Below, piece after piece: positions 31,120 to 42,151 of a stretch of 64,000 bases of DNA. Position 1 is the stretch's first letter; each line of letters opens with the position of its first letter. Source of the DNA: Litsea cubeba (Eukaryota > Streptophyta > Magnoliopsida > Laurales > Lauraceae); the NCBI GenBank assembly GCA_012931725.1, contig CM022946.1, forward strand, positions 45,666,360 to 45,730,359, in the 5' to 3' direction. Both the position numbers and the translations under genes were made by a program. The notes beneath the pieces were generated by a model. The model worked only from the letters and a program-made list of their open reading frames with translations. It was not told where the DNA came from and did not search any database.

Positions 31120-33450
31120 TGTTGACACCAAAAATGTCACTTTGCCTTTTCAAGATCCAAAGAGCTACATGAAGTCGCAACCTGCCATAAATAGGCAATG
31201 CTGCTTCCAAAAATCAAATCTTGTCAGAATCAAACAAAAACTGCAAGATTCTTCCAGACAGCCAAAAGAGGAGTACACAAGAAGTTTCGGGCCATTTCAA
31301 AATCATTTGGCCTAACTTCGCTTCTCCGATAGCCGAAAAGGAGCTCTCGGCGGCAAAAGCTCTCCGGGACCATGGTTCCCAAGACAGAGCCTATGGATCA
31401 TCTTAAAATGACTCCAATAGGTTCCCTGTCAAATTTCAAGTCAATCGGACATCGGTTGACCGCACATCAAACCGCGACATCTTTATCGCGACAAAAAGCA
31501 AGTCTACAGGTGATAGGACCCCAAACGGCTTTAAAACTCAAACAAAAGCCTATGTTTGGTCTTATTTATTGCTCAGGAGGCTTCACACCAAATTTCAGGT
31601 CATTCCGACATCGTTTGGCCCAGTTTCAGCTTCTGACGGAAAATCGGCAGCTCTGCGCGACAAAGTCTTCGGCTTTCTCAGGAAATTGGAAACTTTGCAA
31701 AATAAAATGCAAGGATTCTCATCAGGTTTCCTACAAAGAAATTAGGCCAATAAATGGTCAAAATGTCAAGGAAAAGTACAGGAGAAAAAAGAATCGAAAA
31801 ACAGCAAAAACGGACGCAAAACGGGACACGAAAGGGGGAAAACCCCCCCAGGGTCGCAGACCCCTGCGACCCTGGCCCAGGGTCGCCGGCGACCTTGGAA
31901 CCCGGGGTCGCCGGGAAAGCCCCGGAAACCCCGGTTTTTGTCATTTTTTCGCGATTCGAGGAGCCCAGCCTCTGGTACTTTCCAAAATTCATGCTTTTGA
32001 GACACCAAGTCCTCTGACATCCGTCCAAAACACGGGTCAATCATCAAAAGTATCGAAAACAATATTGATCGCCACCCGGTCAACCAAAAAAAGTGTGCTT
32101 TCTACCCGACCGATCGAGAAATCGACAGGACAGATGGCACCGACCCGCTGTTGGCAACAAACACCTGAAATTATATGGTCATCTGATGTCGATCTACATA
32201 AAGATCCATCGATGATCATCAACAGAAGAATCCCAAAAGACGTGGCACGGCCCGCGACTCTTCAGCTGCTCGGCGACCACTTAATGCGATTAATTGACTA
32301 GCTTTATTACAGTCATTAATCCATTTCTTTGGACGGCCCAATCAGAAGCAAGCATTCGGGAGTTACAAGTCAAGAGATTCATGGCATTTAACCCATGAAA
32401 CTCCTCCCATCATGGCGATTAAAGGCGATTAAATGCCCTCAATCTCCTCCGGCCAATCAGAAGCCAAGAAAAAGGTGTTACAAAATAAACAATTCAATTT
32501 TGTAACTCCTCCCATTATGCGGCTTAATGACAATAAAAGCCCATAAACCCACCTAAAAGGCTACCTAAAAGCCTATAAATAGGAGGGCTCTCCAAGAAGA
32601 GAGATCATCATCGACAGCAGACAGACAACGAAAAATCACAGACAGAAGCACAGAAATCCAGAGAAAGGAAAAAGAGAGAAAACTCTGCGGAAGTTCTACA
32701 CCGGCCACCGCAACAAGGTGACAAAAGTCCCTTGGGGGGTACCCCCCCCCCCAAGGTCCTTGCCTTCTCCTCCTGCCTCCAATGGCTTAGATATGGCTTT
32801 TCAGCCCGTCTACTCGGCTTTTTATTGGACATAGGACCTTCTTTTGGTCTTTGTCCTCTAAAAACCCGAGGTTATAGCCAAGCCAAGCGAATCAATAGCA
32901 TCCTCTGTTCTCATCTGCATGGATGACGGCGAAGCCCACATATGGCTTGCGACCGTCAATCTAAACGAGTCCCCCACAATCTCCTGAGAAGTTAGATCCT
33001 CCTTTTCTTGCTTTTCATTGTAGTTTGTATTTTTTTCAAAAGAGACAAAAATCACAATTCTTGTCTTTCATTATTGATAAGAATTGTAAATCGGCTATAA
33101 ATGCCAAAAATCGGCTATAAACGCCAAAAATCGGCTATAAACGCCAAAATCGGCTATAAATGCCAAAAAAAAATCGCCTTTCACGGCAAATCAAGAAAAT
33201 GTCTCTTTTCTTAAATATATGTGCAATGGAAAACTTGAAAGAAGTTGATTTCCTTTTTACTTGCGAAGGTTGATCTCCGGATCACCACTTGCAATTCCAA
33301 GTAAAAATAGAAAATCTGGCACACCCACAAAAAAAGAAATGTTGATGCACGCCCCCTTTGCCCCCCGGTTACGAAAGGGTCGGAACCAAACGGACTCCCA
33401 CGTCCGCCGACCTCGGTAGGAACCCGGGCATCCGGGAGCGCGGTCCATCA
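31120..33450 (+). repeat. Element D 5' LTR (2331 bp)
   Basis: Runs TGTTGACACC to GGTCCATCA and is matched by the inverted LTR of element E (48755-51069). A TATA box TATAAAT lies at 32574-32580. It contains a GC-rich hairpin block of GGGTCGC repeats (about 31848-31935), a G/C homopolymer pair near 32735-32752, and four copies of a 20-bp ATCGGCTATAAAYGCCAAAA repeat (about 33089-33165). The long reading frames inside it are discussed as a finding. Confidence 0.88.
32574..32580 (+). promoter_or_regulatory. TATA box of the element D LTR
   Basis: TATAAAT within aaaagcctataaataggagg. The E LTR has the same motif at 49580-49586 on the minus strand. The transcript start would fall near 32605. Confidence 0.65.
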
Positions 33451-33453
33451 AGC

Positions 33454-33473
33454 TGGCACACCCGGTGGGACTC
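33454..33473 (+). other. Element D primer binding site
   Basis: TGGCACACCCGGTGGGACTC starts three bases after the LTR end. It differs from the TGGCGCC-type sites of A and C, so a different tRNA primer is used. The tRNA was not identified. Confidence 0.7.
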
Positions 33474-35275
33474 GTTTATTTGAGAACACGATGCTAGAAA
33501 TGAAATATTTGCATATCATATATTTTGCTCTATGCTTATATTTCTTTTCTCGATTCCTTGGCTACTTTATAATTGGTGGCCTATGTTGAATTCCGCATAA
33601 AAAAAAAATGAGATGAGATTTTTTGTTTGGAAATTTCTAATTCTTTGAATTTATTTCCACTCTTTCTCTTTTCAAAAAAAAAACAAAACAAAAAAAAATC
33701 AGATTTTTCATTTTTGGATTCAAAATTGAGAAACTTTGATCCTTTCCCTTCTGGGCACTGGCGCTCGCGGAAATCGCTGAGACCGTGTTCGGATCGGGGG
33801 TTGGGCCATTGTTTCTCTTCGATGAGTTCATTAAAAATCTAAAAACAAAATAAATAAATATATATATATAAAAAGTATAAAAAAAATTTTAGATTTCTCA
33901 ATTTGGATTCAAAATTGAGAAACCTTGATCCGTTCCTATCGTTCATCGCGCTTGCAGAAATGTTGAGCCTGTTCGACTAAGGTTTTGGGCCATTGTTTCT
34001 CTTCGATGAGTTCATTAAAAATCTTTAAAAATATATATATATATATATAAAATTTAGATTTCTCAATTTGGATTTAAAATTGAGAAACCTTGATCCGTTC
34101 CTATCGTTCATCGCGCTTGCAGAAATGTTGAGCCTGTTCGACTAAGGTTTTGGGCCATTGTTTCTCTTCGATGAATTCATAAAAATAAAAATATAAAAAA
34201 TATAAAAAAAAAAGACATAGACCACTAAGGTTAAACCAACTGTGTTCTTAGATCATGGTTGATTCAAAGAAAAGCCTTGTCCAGACAGCTTGACTGTTCT
34301 AGGCAAGGGTCCTCCAAACGGGTTCATTAAGTAATCCTACCCTTACCTGGGGGCAATTCTATCAATCAAGATTTCATAAGACCGGGTTAGGAGGCCTATG
34401 TGTACTCTCTCGTCTTTTAAATAAATTTTTTTCAAAAATAAAATTTTTAAAAAATAAAAATTTAAAATAAAAAATAAAAAATAAAAAAAAATTTCAAAAA
34501 AAAAATCTTAAAAAAAAATAAAAAAATTAAAAAAATAAATAAAATAAAAAAAAAGATTTTTTTTTAAAAAAAAAAATCTTCAAAATCTTCAAAAAAAAAA
34601 AACTTCCGTCATTTTGGGTTTAGATTAGAGAAATCTTGGTCTTCTCCTTTCTGAGCACTGGCGCTCGCGGAAATCGCTGAGCCCGTGTTCAGATTGGAGT
34701 GCCTTTTGCTCTCTTTGATGAACCCGATATTGGCCTTTCAAAAAAAACTCGTCATTTTTAGATTCAGATCCGAGAAATCATGGTTCATTTCTTTCTGAGC
34801 ACTGGCGCTCGCGGAAATCGCTGAGACCGTGTTCAGATCGGAATACCATCTGCTCTCTTTGATGAATCCAATCTTGACCTTTCAAAACAGAGAATCTCAT
34901 CTCATAGATGCGGTCTCAAAACATTTGTGTCTAGCGGTACTAGTACGCCCTTTCAGGGTCTACTGTATTGCGACCGGCACATTTGTAACTCCAACTTTAT
35001 ATTCTTCTTACCTCGAGCAAGCTCTGCTTCTCGATAAGTCGAATTTAAGTTCACAATTGTTTCTAGCAGTCACTGGGATGCCCATTCTGGGCTTACCATA
35101 CCTGCGATCAGAACAATTGTACCTTCTATGGCATTTTGCCTTCCTCATATTGCTTGGGTCATCTACCTCGAGCAATTTGAAAAGACGAAACCATAGAACT
35201 TCCCATTTATGATCATTATATTCTTGTGATTACTAATGGATGTGGTCTTGTTTCAGAAATTTTCGAAAACTAACA
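33474..35275 (+). repeat. Element D untranslated leader with five dispersed repeat copies and A/T homopolymers
   Basis: A block of about 110 bp (aattgagaaac...tgatcc...gcgctcgcgg aaatcgctgag...ttctcttcgatgagttcatt) recurs five times, cores near 33761, 33946, 34111, 34661 and 34804, separated by A-rich or (TA)n tracts. A potential splice acceptor (cttgtttcag at 35247-35256) lies just before the Gag ATG at 35276, so the leader may contain an intron. No ORF of note. Confidence 0.7.
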
Positions 35276-38200
35276 ATGGCAGCTTCACTAACCATTACTT
35301 TCGACGAAAACAAGCACCAACTCATGCTTCAACAGAAGCAAACCACGCGCACCTACAAGCGCCCCATCAGCTGCCGAAGCGTCAACTCCCTCGGCAACTC
35401 TCTGAACTCCGGGTCGACCTCGACTCCCCGGACTATCGTCTTCGGGACGCTGGGACCATTCCCACTTCCTGAGGAACAAACTGCTCCCTCCAAGAAGCAG
35501 AAACTAGCCTCTCAACGTGTCACTACCATGACACCAAAGGCGAGCACCAGAAGGCCTGAAGCCCGTGGCAGCCCCACGAAGCCTCAACCTGCAAACAACC
35601 AGGTCTACCACAAGACTTGGTCCCCAAGACCTTCACCAAAACAGAGAAGGTCCCAAACATCCACTAAGCCAGCATTCCTGGCCCCACTCAAGGAGAACCA
35701 GTTCTACCCTCTTGCTTACATGAAAGAGGAGAGACCCATCTCCAACCTGACTCTCAAGTCAACCCAGCATGAGCCGGCTTGTTCCTACAAGCCCAAAATC
35801 AAATCATACATCACAAGGCCTCTACAAGCACCTGCTAAGGCCTACAAATCTGCAGTTCGACCCTTCATCTCTACAGGGGCCGAACTCCAAAAATTCAAAG
35901 CTTCGCTGCAACTGGCGAAGGATAGGGTTCGCATCCTGTCCTTGCCTAGCTACAAAGAAGACAGGCTCGGCTGCTGCGCCCGAGGGAGCACATCCTTCAT
36001 CGTCAAAGCCCAGTCAGAGCTGACCGAAGCTCAAATTGCCCGTCGTATACGCCGCCGCGCGTCATACCGACAAAAGAGACTAGAGAAGCAAAGGACCCAG
36101 CCTCCTACACTTCAAGTCTCTCCTAAATGGGTCGAAAAAGAAAGACCCAACCAAGTTGCTGCCATCCATATGGTTGGAAAAACCAAAAGGCGCCAAAAAT
36201 CAGCAACAAAAATCCATGTCCGACGTCCGATGACCCGCAGCGTCTCCAGGACAAGAAGACATTCAGAAGAATCCCCTGCTCCTTCAAGCAAAGGACAGCA
36301 GAGTGATCCTTCCTCAAGCTCTTCTTCAAAAAGAATGAGCCCCAGCTCAGTCACCAGGACAGTTTCTTCGTTCGAATCACGAAGGATGAATGTCTTGGCT
36401 ACAAATTCTGAGCCACCACCCCGCAATCCACCTCCAGAAGATGCGATCACCCGCATCCAGCAGTTGGAACAGGGCCAGCAGAGGATTGAAACTCTGATGG
36501 AAAACCTTCTCCTCGCCTTCCAAAATCAGGCGAACAATGAACCTCCTCCGAATCATCAAGACGACGAGGTAAATAGAGAAGAAAATGAGTCACGCGCCCT
36601 TACCAAAAAGGACGTAGACGGTATCCTCGCCAAAGCAAAAGAAGAGGATATACTCAAGGAGCATGGGATCAAGCCACCATATCCCTTATGGATGGACTCG
36701 GTCCCGTTCCCCACCAAATTCAAGCATCCTACTCTCCAAACATATACGGGGAAAGGATCAGCCAGACAGCACGTCATCCACTTCAAGATCTTGACGGGAG
36801 CTATCGCGGATCAAGATGCACTCAAGATCCGCCTCTTTGCAAGTACCCTAAAAGGTACGGCCTTCGATTGGTACTCCACTTTGCCGGAGGACTCAATCCA
36901 AAACTGGGCCATGCTAGAGACACGCTTCCTCACTCACTTCAAAGGTGAAGATCATCCCGCTACTATGGCTCAGCTCTGCAGCCTAAAACAGGGGGAGAAT
37001 GAATCAACATATGACTTCATTCACAAGTGGAAAGCAATGGCATACAAATGCTCTGATGTATTGCCACAAGCGTCGCTAGTCGACATCTGCCGAAACAACA
37101 TGAGAGCCAGAATCCGCTCCATGATCATCGGCAACAAATCAAAAAACCTGGGAGAACTCCTAGAAGCTTCCATGGAAGCTGAAACGGTGATTAAAGACCT
37201 CAACAGTCAGAAATCATCAAGAAAAGAGCCAACTGCCATTACGACCTCAAAACCAAAGAAGAAAGAGGTCCTCAATGTGCAGACCAAGTCAGCTCCTCAG
37301 CCACCAAAGAAAGCTGAAAACAAAGCTGTTGGTAAGAGACCTGAACTCTCAGACGCCTTCAAAGAACGAGTAGAGAAGAAATACCCGTTTGATGAAGATG
37401 TTGATGAAATCTTCGGGGCTCTTGTGGCAAACGGCAAGCTCACCTTGCCTGAACCAAAAAGACCGGGTGATGTTGGCAAAACCAACGATCCTCGGTACTG
37501 TCCATACCACCAGATGATCTCGCATCCTCTCAATCAATGCTTCGTTGTGAGAGAGAAAATAAATGAGATGTGGAAAAACGGAGTCATCACCTTTGACAAA
37601 AACTATGGGTCTGCCTCCGTCAACATGGTGACATGTGGACAAACATCAAGATCACCGAAGAAGAAGATCACTACTTCCTTCAAGGTGATAAACTCAATCG
37701 AAGCGTCCGAGAAACTGGTTCCTTACCCGACACCAGACGGACAACCGATATGGGTACATCCCGATCTCCTGGAAGATGAAAATTGGGAGGTCGTGAAAAC
37801 AAAGCCTACAGCTCAACAGCGAAGGCAGGCTAGGAAACATCTCCTCAAGCTCAAACGGCAAGAGAAGACCCAGCCAAAACTAGAGGTCAAAGAAAAGGCA
37901 GAGGCTTCCTCTACCGCTTCACTGGAGGTAACAAAAACATCCCTTCCAGAGACTTCAAAGGGGGTAAGGAAATTCACTCTCAGTGATTTCATGCCACCTC
38001 AATTCAAAGAAGCCATGCAGGAGACATCATACTCTTGCAATTCGGTAGTTGGATTCTCCATTGATGGATACGAGTCCAGCGACACCGATGATGGATTCGA
38101 ATCCAACTACACAGATGAGTGGGAGGAGTCCCTTGAAACAGGAGAATATCTCTCCGATGAAGAATGGGTTCCTGAGTCTCATCTTATGCCAGTAATCTGG

Positions 38201-41200
38201 TATAACCCCCTACAGCCACAAGGATCCTGGTCTGATGATGAAGAAGACCAAGAAGCTGTACAAGAAAATGCTGCTAACCCAGCACCTCTCATTACTCCAG
38301 TGGAAATCAACAATGTTGAGCCACAAAGAGATGATGAAGAAGAAGATCCGGCTCCCATGCCTGATCTTGAAGAATATGCAAGGATCTTGCAGCGACTCGC
38401 TCTAGAACAAGAGCAAGAACGCGTCAACGAGCCTCCTCGCAATCCGGAGCCTGAAGTCCCTGAAGACCACCAGGTACATCCTCCCTTAACTCCTGAAAAT
38501 GGAGAAAATTGCTGGATAGACGATCCTCTCACATCCGAGGATGAGTCTGACTCCGATCAGGCAACGTCTCCCGTCAGAGCTTCCTGTAATGTTATAATTC
38601 GGGATTATAGCTCTTCCGAGGCATCGTCTGATGAGGACACTTACACTCCGGCGACGCCTAGCAATATATCTTCTGGAGCCACCTCGTCTCATGTGACTTT
38701 CACTGAGATGACACCCTCTCAGGTTTCTTCTCCTGAGACTGTGACTTCAAAGTTCACACCCTTCCTGACTGAAGAATTCCCAGCCATTGATGCTTGGGAC
38801 GATGAATTAGTCAACGAAGAAGAAAGATTGCTGGATGCTGTTCAGGACTTATTCCCGGAAAATGCTCCATGCAACACAATCACTGAGGATGGTAACTCTG
38901 TTGCTGATACATCCTCAGCAAATGAAAAACGACAGCCTCTTGATCCTGAAGACAATCTTCCAAACGAAGACCCTTCTCAAGAAGCTTTCGAAGTTGGTAG
39001 AGGCACCCGCTCTGGCCGGGACTACCACAAAAATTACAACCAATCTTCCTTTACATATGTAAATCCTTCGGGAAAAGATGTTGTAAGTACCCCTAGTGGC
39101 AACAATGATGAACATGCAGGCCCTAAGGAGGCTTTCAAGTATGACTTGATCGAACACTTCAAGCACATACCTGCACGTCTGCACATCCTAGATTTGTTGC
39201 GAATGTCTCCGCACACTCGTGATAATCTCATTTCGGAATTACAAAAGCTGAATGAGGATGTCGACAAACATGCCCCGCAAGTCCTCCAAATTGAAATGGA
39301 TTACCGGGTCAAAAACTCAAAAGCCTCCTCAAAGGGAGAAAAGAAGAAAACTGAGGGATCATGCATTGAATGCCTCTCGGTTAAAAAAGCAGCCAGTGCA
39401 ACCATCGCCTTCACAAAGGATGACCTCCTACTTGGCGAAACCAGGCATAACCGACCCCTGTACTTCACAGGGTATATCAAGGAAATGCCTATGCATAGAG
39501 TTCAGATCGACCCAGGTTCTGCACTCAACCTCATCTCCACATCGGCTCTTGAAGAGTTGGGCATCCCACCCAGCAAACTAAGCCACACATCTGTATCTAT
39601 CTTTGGATACGATGGGAGTACTCAAAGGCCTATCGGCAAAATCAGGTTCAAATTGCAGATAGGTGATCTTATCTCTGAGGTCACAGTGTATGCAATAAAG
39701 ACCCCTTCATGCTACAACATCCTTCTCGGACGCCCTTGGATCCATGAGAATGGTGTTGTCCCTTCAACTCTACATCAATGCATCAAGTTTGTTGGCGACG
39801 ACGGCATGATACATCGAGTCTTTGCGGACAGAAAACCCTTCAAAGGTAAAGAAATCCACTTCGCAGACTCACAGATGTATGAAGGTGAAAAAGAAGAAGA
39901 GGAGAAGCATACAGCATCCTTTGCCGAAAATCTCCAGAAAGATAAAGGCAAAGCTCCTCAACAATCACCGGAAGAAAACAAACCATCCGGTAAATCTGAA
40001 GAGAACATTCAAACTCCCTTCATCATCTCCCTCAAATCTTCAAAGCCTTTGGTCATCACAACTAAAGTGAAGAAGGCAAAACAAAAGCCTGGGGGCAAAT
40101 TTGTTGTCTCTTTCGTGTCTATCATGCAAGACACGGACTCGGATTCAGAGCCAGAAGACGACACATCGTCAAGCCAAGCTGACACTCAGCAAGTTCAGCC
40201 TGCTCTCACTCCAATGGAGACAACTTCTGACATAGAAGATCCTACGTCAGCTTCCTTCGTTGTTCCAGCAACTTCAACAAAGGAAAAGCCGATCTTCTTC
40301 CATAGATCGGATGCTTCTTCATCAAACTCCATGCTTGAACCTTTCCAAAATAAAGGTACGCCTCAACTATCCTTATACAGTTCTGTGGCACAAGCTATTA
40401 TGAAGAAAATGGGCTATGACGCTCAAAACCCAGTCGGTTTGGGAGAAGGACGCGGTATTCTCACGCCATTGGGGCCCGTCTTGACCAAAAGCCAGCTGGA
40501 AGATTGGAGACTCTACGGCTATGTAGAAAAGTCTTCACACGGGTTAGGGTATGATCCTGACACTCCCTTGAGACAGTTGACACAAAGGCTTAAAAGTCAA
40601 TATACTGACCAAGCTGCCTCAACATCTCAAGTCCATGAAGACATCGATCTCCCTGGATATCTCTTTGATGAGTCACCTGACAAAGATCCAGGAAGCTCAT
40701 CCAATTGGCACGATTTCTCCGAAAATGAAGAGGAGTTGTCCGATGGCACAGACGTGTGGACTTCTGACCCAGAAGAACCCTCATCTCCAAAAGAAGTAGC
40801 CTACTTCGACTCGGTTTCAACAGGCGATTGGGATCATCTCATAGCAAGCCTTGGGAAAATTACCGATCAAGAAGACCCGTGGAAAGGAACAAAACCTTGG
40901 TCTGGAAATGCCCTTGAAACCCCAGAAGGTTTCGTTGAGCTGGAAGCCTCCGAAAATATTGTGGAGGAACCACCTTCGAACCTTCCAACAGAAGATCCTG
41001 TTCAAAAGATAGACTTGGGAATACCAGATAACCCACGTCCTGTATTCATAAGCAAGAATATAAAGGATGATGAGTTACCCGAGTATATCGCTTTTCTTCG
41101 TGAGTTCGTTGATTGCTTTGCATGGTCTTATGCTGAAATGTCAGGCTTAGACCCCAAAATAGCAGTTCACAAACTCAATCTTCAAGAAGACATCAAGCCT

Positions 41201-42151
41201 GTCAAGCAAGGCCAAAGAAGATTCCGTCCAGATGTGATGGATAAAATTGAACAAGAAGTTCAAAAACTCAAAAGCGTCGGCTTCATCCGTGAGGAACAAC
41301 ATCCTGAATGGTTGGCCAACATTGTCCCCGTGACAAAGAAAAATGGGCAGATCAGGGTCTGTATTGATTATAGAGACCTGAATGGCGCATGCCCAAAAGA
41401 TGAATTTCCGCTCCCCATACCAGAGGTAATGATTGATAATACCTGTGGATTCGAGCGAATGACATTCATGGATGGTTTCTCTGGCTACAATCAGATAAAG
41501 ATGCATCCTGAGGATGAAAAACATACATCCTTTCGAACCCCATTTGGCGTGTATTGTTACACTGTCATGCCATTTGGTTTGAAGAATGCTGGTGCCACAT
41601 ATCAGAGGGCTATGATGAAAATATTCCAAGATATGCAGCACAAGACGGTTGAATGTTACGTTGATGACCTCGCCGTCAAAAGCAAAAGAAAAGAAGATCA
41701 TCTCGAAAACCTTCGAGAAGTCTTCCTCCGGCTTCGCAAACACAAACTGCGAATGAATCCATTGAAATGCTTCTTCGGCGTCTCGTCGGGTAAGTTCCTC
41801 GGATTCTTAGTTCGGAAAGCTGGAATAGAGCTTGACCCCATAAAAGTCAAAGCCATTCTAGAAATGCCCTCTCCAAGAACCTTGAGAGAACTCAAAGGGC
41901 TTCAAGGGAGATTGGCCTACATCAGACGGTTCATCTCCAATCTTTCGGGGAAATGCCGTCCATTCTCCCGGTTGATGAAAAAAGGTGTAAACTTTGTCTG
42001 GGATGCTGACTGTGAAGCTGCTTTCCAAGACATCAAGTCATACCTGACAAAACCTCCAGTGTTAGCTGCTCCTACCACTGGAAAACCATTCATCTTGTAT
42101 ACAAGAGCCCTTGATCACTCTCTGGGGAGCTCTGCTTGCGCAAGAAAATGA
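35276..42151 (+). CDS. Element D Gag-protease-G-patch-reverse transcriptase polyprotein (about 2290 aa before a frameshift)
   Basis: An in-frame ATG exists at 35240, but I prefer 35276 (MAASLTITF): it follows a splice-acceptor-like site and is kept in element E. Residue numbers below count from 35240. A basic Ser/Pro/Lys-rich N-terminal extension of about 460 residues precedes the gag domain (about 480-655, with LKGTAFDWYSTLPEDSIQNW). A Cys-His motif CPYHQMISHPLNQC lies near 755. Long acidic linkers follow. The protease motif is IDPGSALNLIS near 1422. A G-patch (AIMKKMGYDAQNPVGLGEGR) lies near 1715-1745. RT follows with RVCIDYRDLNGACPKD, MPFGLKNAGATYQRAM and YVDDL near 2139. The frame is lost at an extra G in 42124-42127. 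Confidence 0.9.
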   Translation: MAASLTITFDENKHQLMLQQKQTTRTYKRPISCRSVNSLGNSLNSGSTSTPRTIVFGTLGPFPLPEEQTAPSKKQKLASQRVTTMTPKASTRRPEARGSPTKPQPANNQVYHKTWSPRPSPKQRRSQTSTKPAFLAPLKENQFYPLAYMKEERPISNLTLKSTQHEPACSYKPKIKSYITRPLQAPAKAYKSAVRPFISTGAELQKFKASLQLAKDRVRILSLPSYKEDRLGCCARGSTSFIVKAQSELTEAQIARRIRRRASYRQKRLEKQRTQPPTLQVSPKWVEKERPNQVAAIHMVGKTKRRQKSATKIHVRRPMTRSVSRTRRHSEESPAPSSKGQQSDPSSSSSSKRMSPSSVTRTVSSFESRRMNVLATNSEPPPRNPPPEDAITRIQQLEQGQQRIETLMENLLLAFQNQANNEPPPNHQDDEVNREENESRALTKKDVDGILAKAKEEDILKEHGIKPPYPLWMDSVPFPTKFKHPTLQTYTGKGSARQHVIHFKILTGAIADQDALKIRLFASTLKGTAFDWYSTLPEDSIQNWAMLETRFLTHFKGEDHPATMAQLCSLKQGENESTYDFIHKWKAMAYKCSDVLPQASLVDICRNNMRARIRSMIIGNKSKNLGELLEASMEAETVIKDLNSQKSSRKEPTAITTSKPKKKEVLNVQTKSAPQPPKKAENKAVGKRPELSDAFKERVEKKYPFDEDVDEIFGALVANGKLTLPEPKRPGDVGKTNDPRYCPYHQMISHPLNQCFVVREKINEMWKNGVITFDKNYGSASVNMVTCGQTSRSPKKKITTSFKVINSIEASEKLVPYPTPDGQPIWVHPDLLEDENWEVVKTKPTAQQRRQARKHLLKLKRQEKTQPKLEVKEKAEASSTASLEVTKTSLPETSKGVRKFTLSDFMPPQFKEAMQETSYSCNSVVGFSIDGYESSDTDDGFESNYTDEWEESLETGEYLSDEEWVPESHLMPVIWYNPLQPQGSWSDDEEDQEAVQENAANPAPLITPVEINNVEPQRDDEEEDPAPMPDLEEYARILQRLALEQEQERVNEPPRNPEPEVPEDHQVHPPLTPENGENCWIDDPLTSEDESDSDQATSPVRASCNVIIRDYSSSEASSDEDTYTPATPSNISSGATSSHVTFTEMTPSQVSSPETVTSKFTPFLTEEFPAIDAWDDELVNEEERLLDAVQDLFPENAPCNTITEDGNSVADTSSANEKRQPLDPEDNLPNEDPSQEAFEVGRGTRSGRDYHKNYNQSSFTYVNPSGKDVVSTPSGNNDEHAGPKEAFKYDLIEHFKHIPARLHILDLLRMSPHTRDNLISELQKLNEDVDKHAPQVLQIEMDYRVKNSKASSKGEKKKTEGSCIECLSVKKAASATIAFTKDDLLLGETRHNRPLYFTGYIKEMPMHRVQIDPGSALNLISTSALEELGIPPSKLSHTSVSIFGYDGSTQRPIGKIRFKLQIGDLISEVTVYAIKTPSCYNILLGRPWIHENGVVPSTLHQCIKFVGDDGMIHRVFADRKPFKGKEIHFADSQMYEGEKEEEEKHTASFAENLQKDKGKAPQQSPEENKPSGKSEENIQTPFIISLKSSKPLVITTKVKKAKQKPGGKFVVSFVSIMQDTDSDSEPEDDTSSSQADTQQVQPALTPMETTSDIEDPTSASFVVPATSTKEKPIFFHRSDASSSNSMLEPFQNKGTPQLSLYSSVAQAIMKKMGYDAQNPVGLGEGRGILTPLGPVLTKSQLEDWRLYGYVEKSSHGLGYDPDTPLRQLTQRLKSQYTDQAASTSQVHEDIDLPGYLFDESPDKDPGSSSNWHDFSENEEELSDGTDVWTSDPEEPSSPKEVAYFDSVSTGDWDHLIASLGKITDQEDPWKGTKPWSGNALETPEGFVELEASENIVEEPPSNLPTEDPVQKIDLGIPDNPRPVFISKNIKDDELPEYIAFLREFVDCFAWSYAEMSGLDPKIAVHKLNLQEDIKPVKQGQRRFRPDVMDKIEQEVQKLKSVGFIREEQHPEWLANIVPVTKKNGQIRVCIDYRDLNGACPKDEFPLPIPEVMIDNTCGFERMTFMDGFSGYNQIKMHPEDEKHTSFRTPFGVYCYTVMPFGLKNAGATYQRAMMKIFQDMQHKTVECYVDDLAVKSKRKEDHLENLREVFLRLRKHKLRMNPLKCFFGVSSGKFLGFLVRKAGIELDPIKVKAILEMPSPRTLRELKGLQGRLAYIRRFISNLSGKCRPFSRLMKKGVNFVWDADCEAAFQDIKSYLTKPPVLAAPTTGKPFILYTRALDHSLGSSACARK

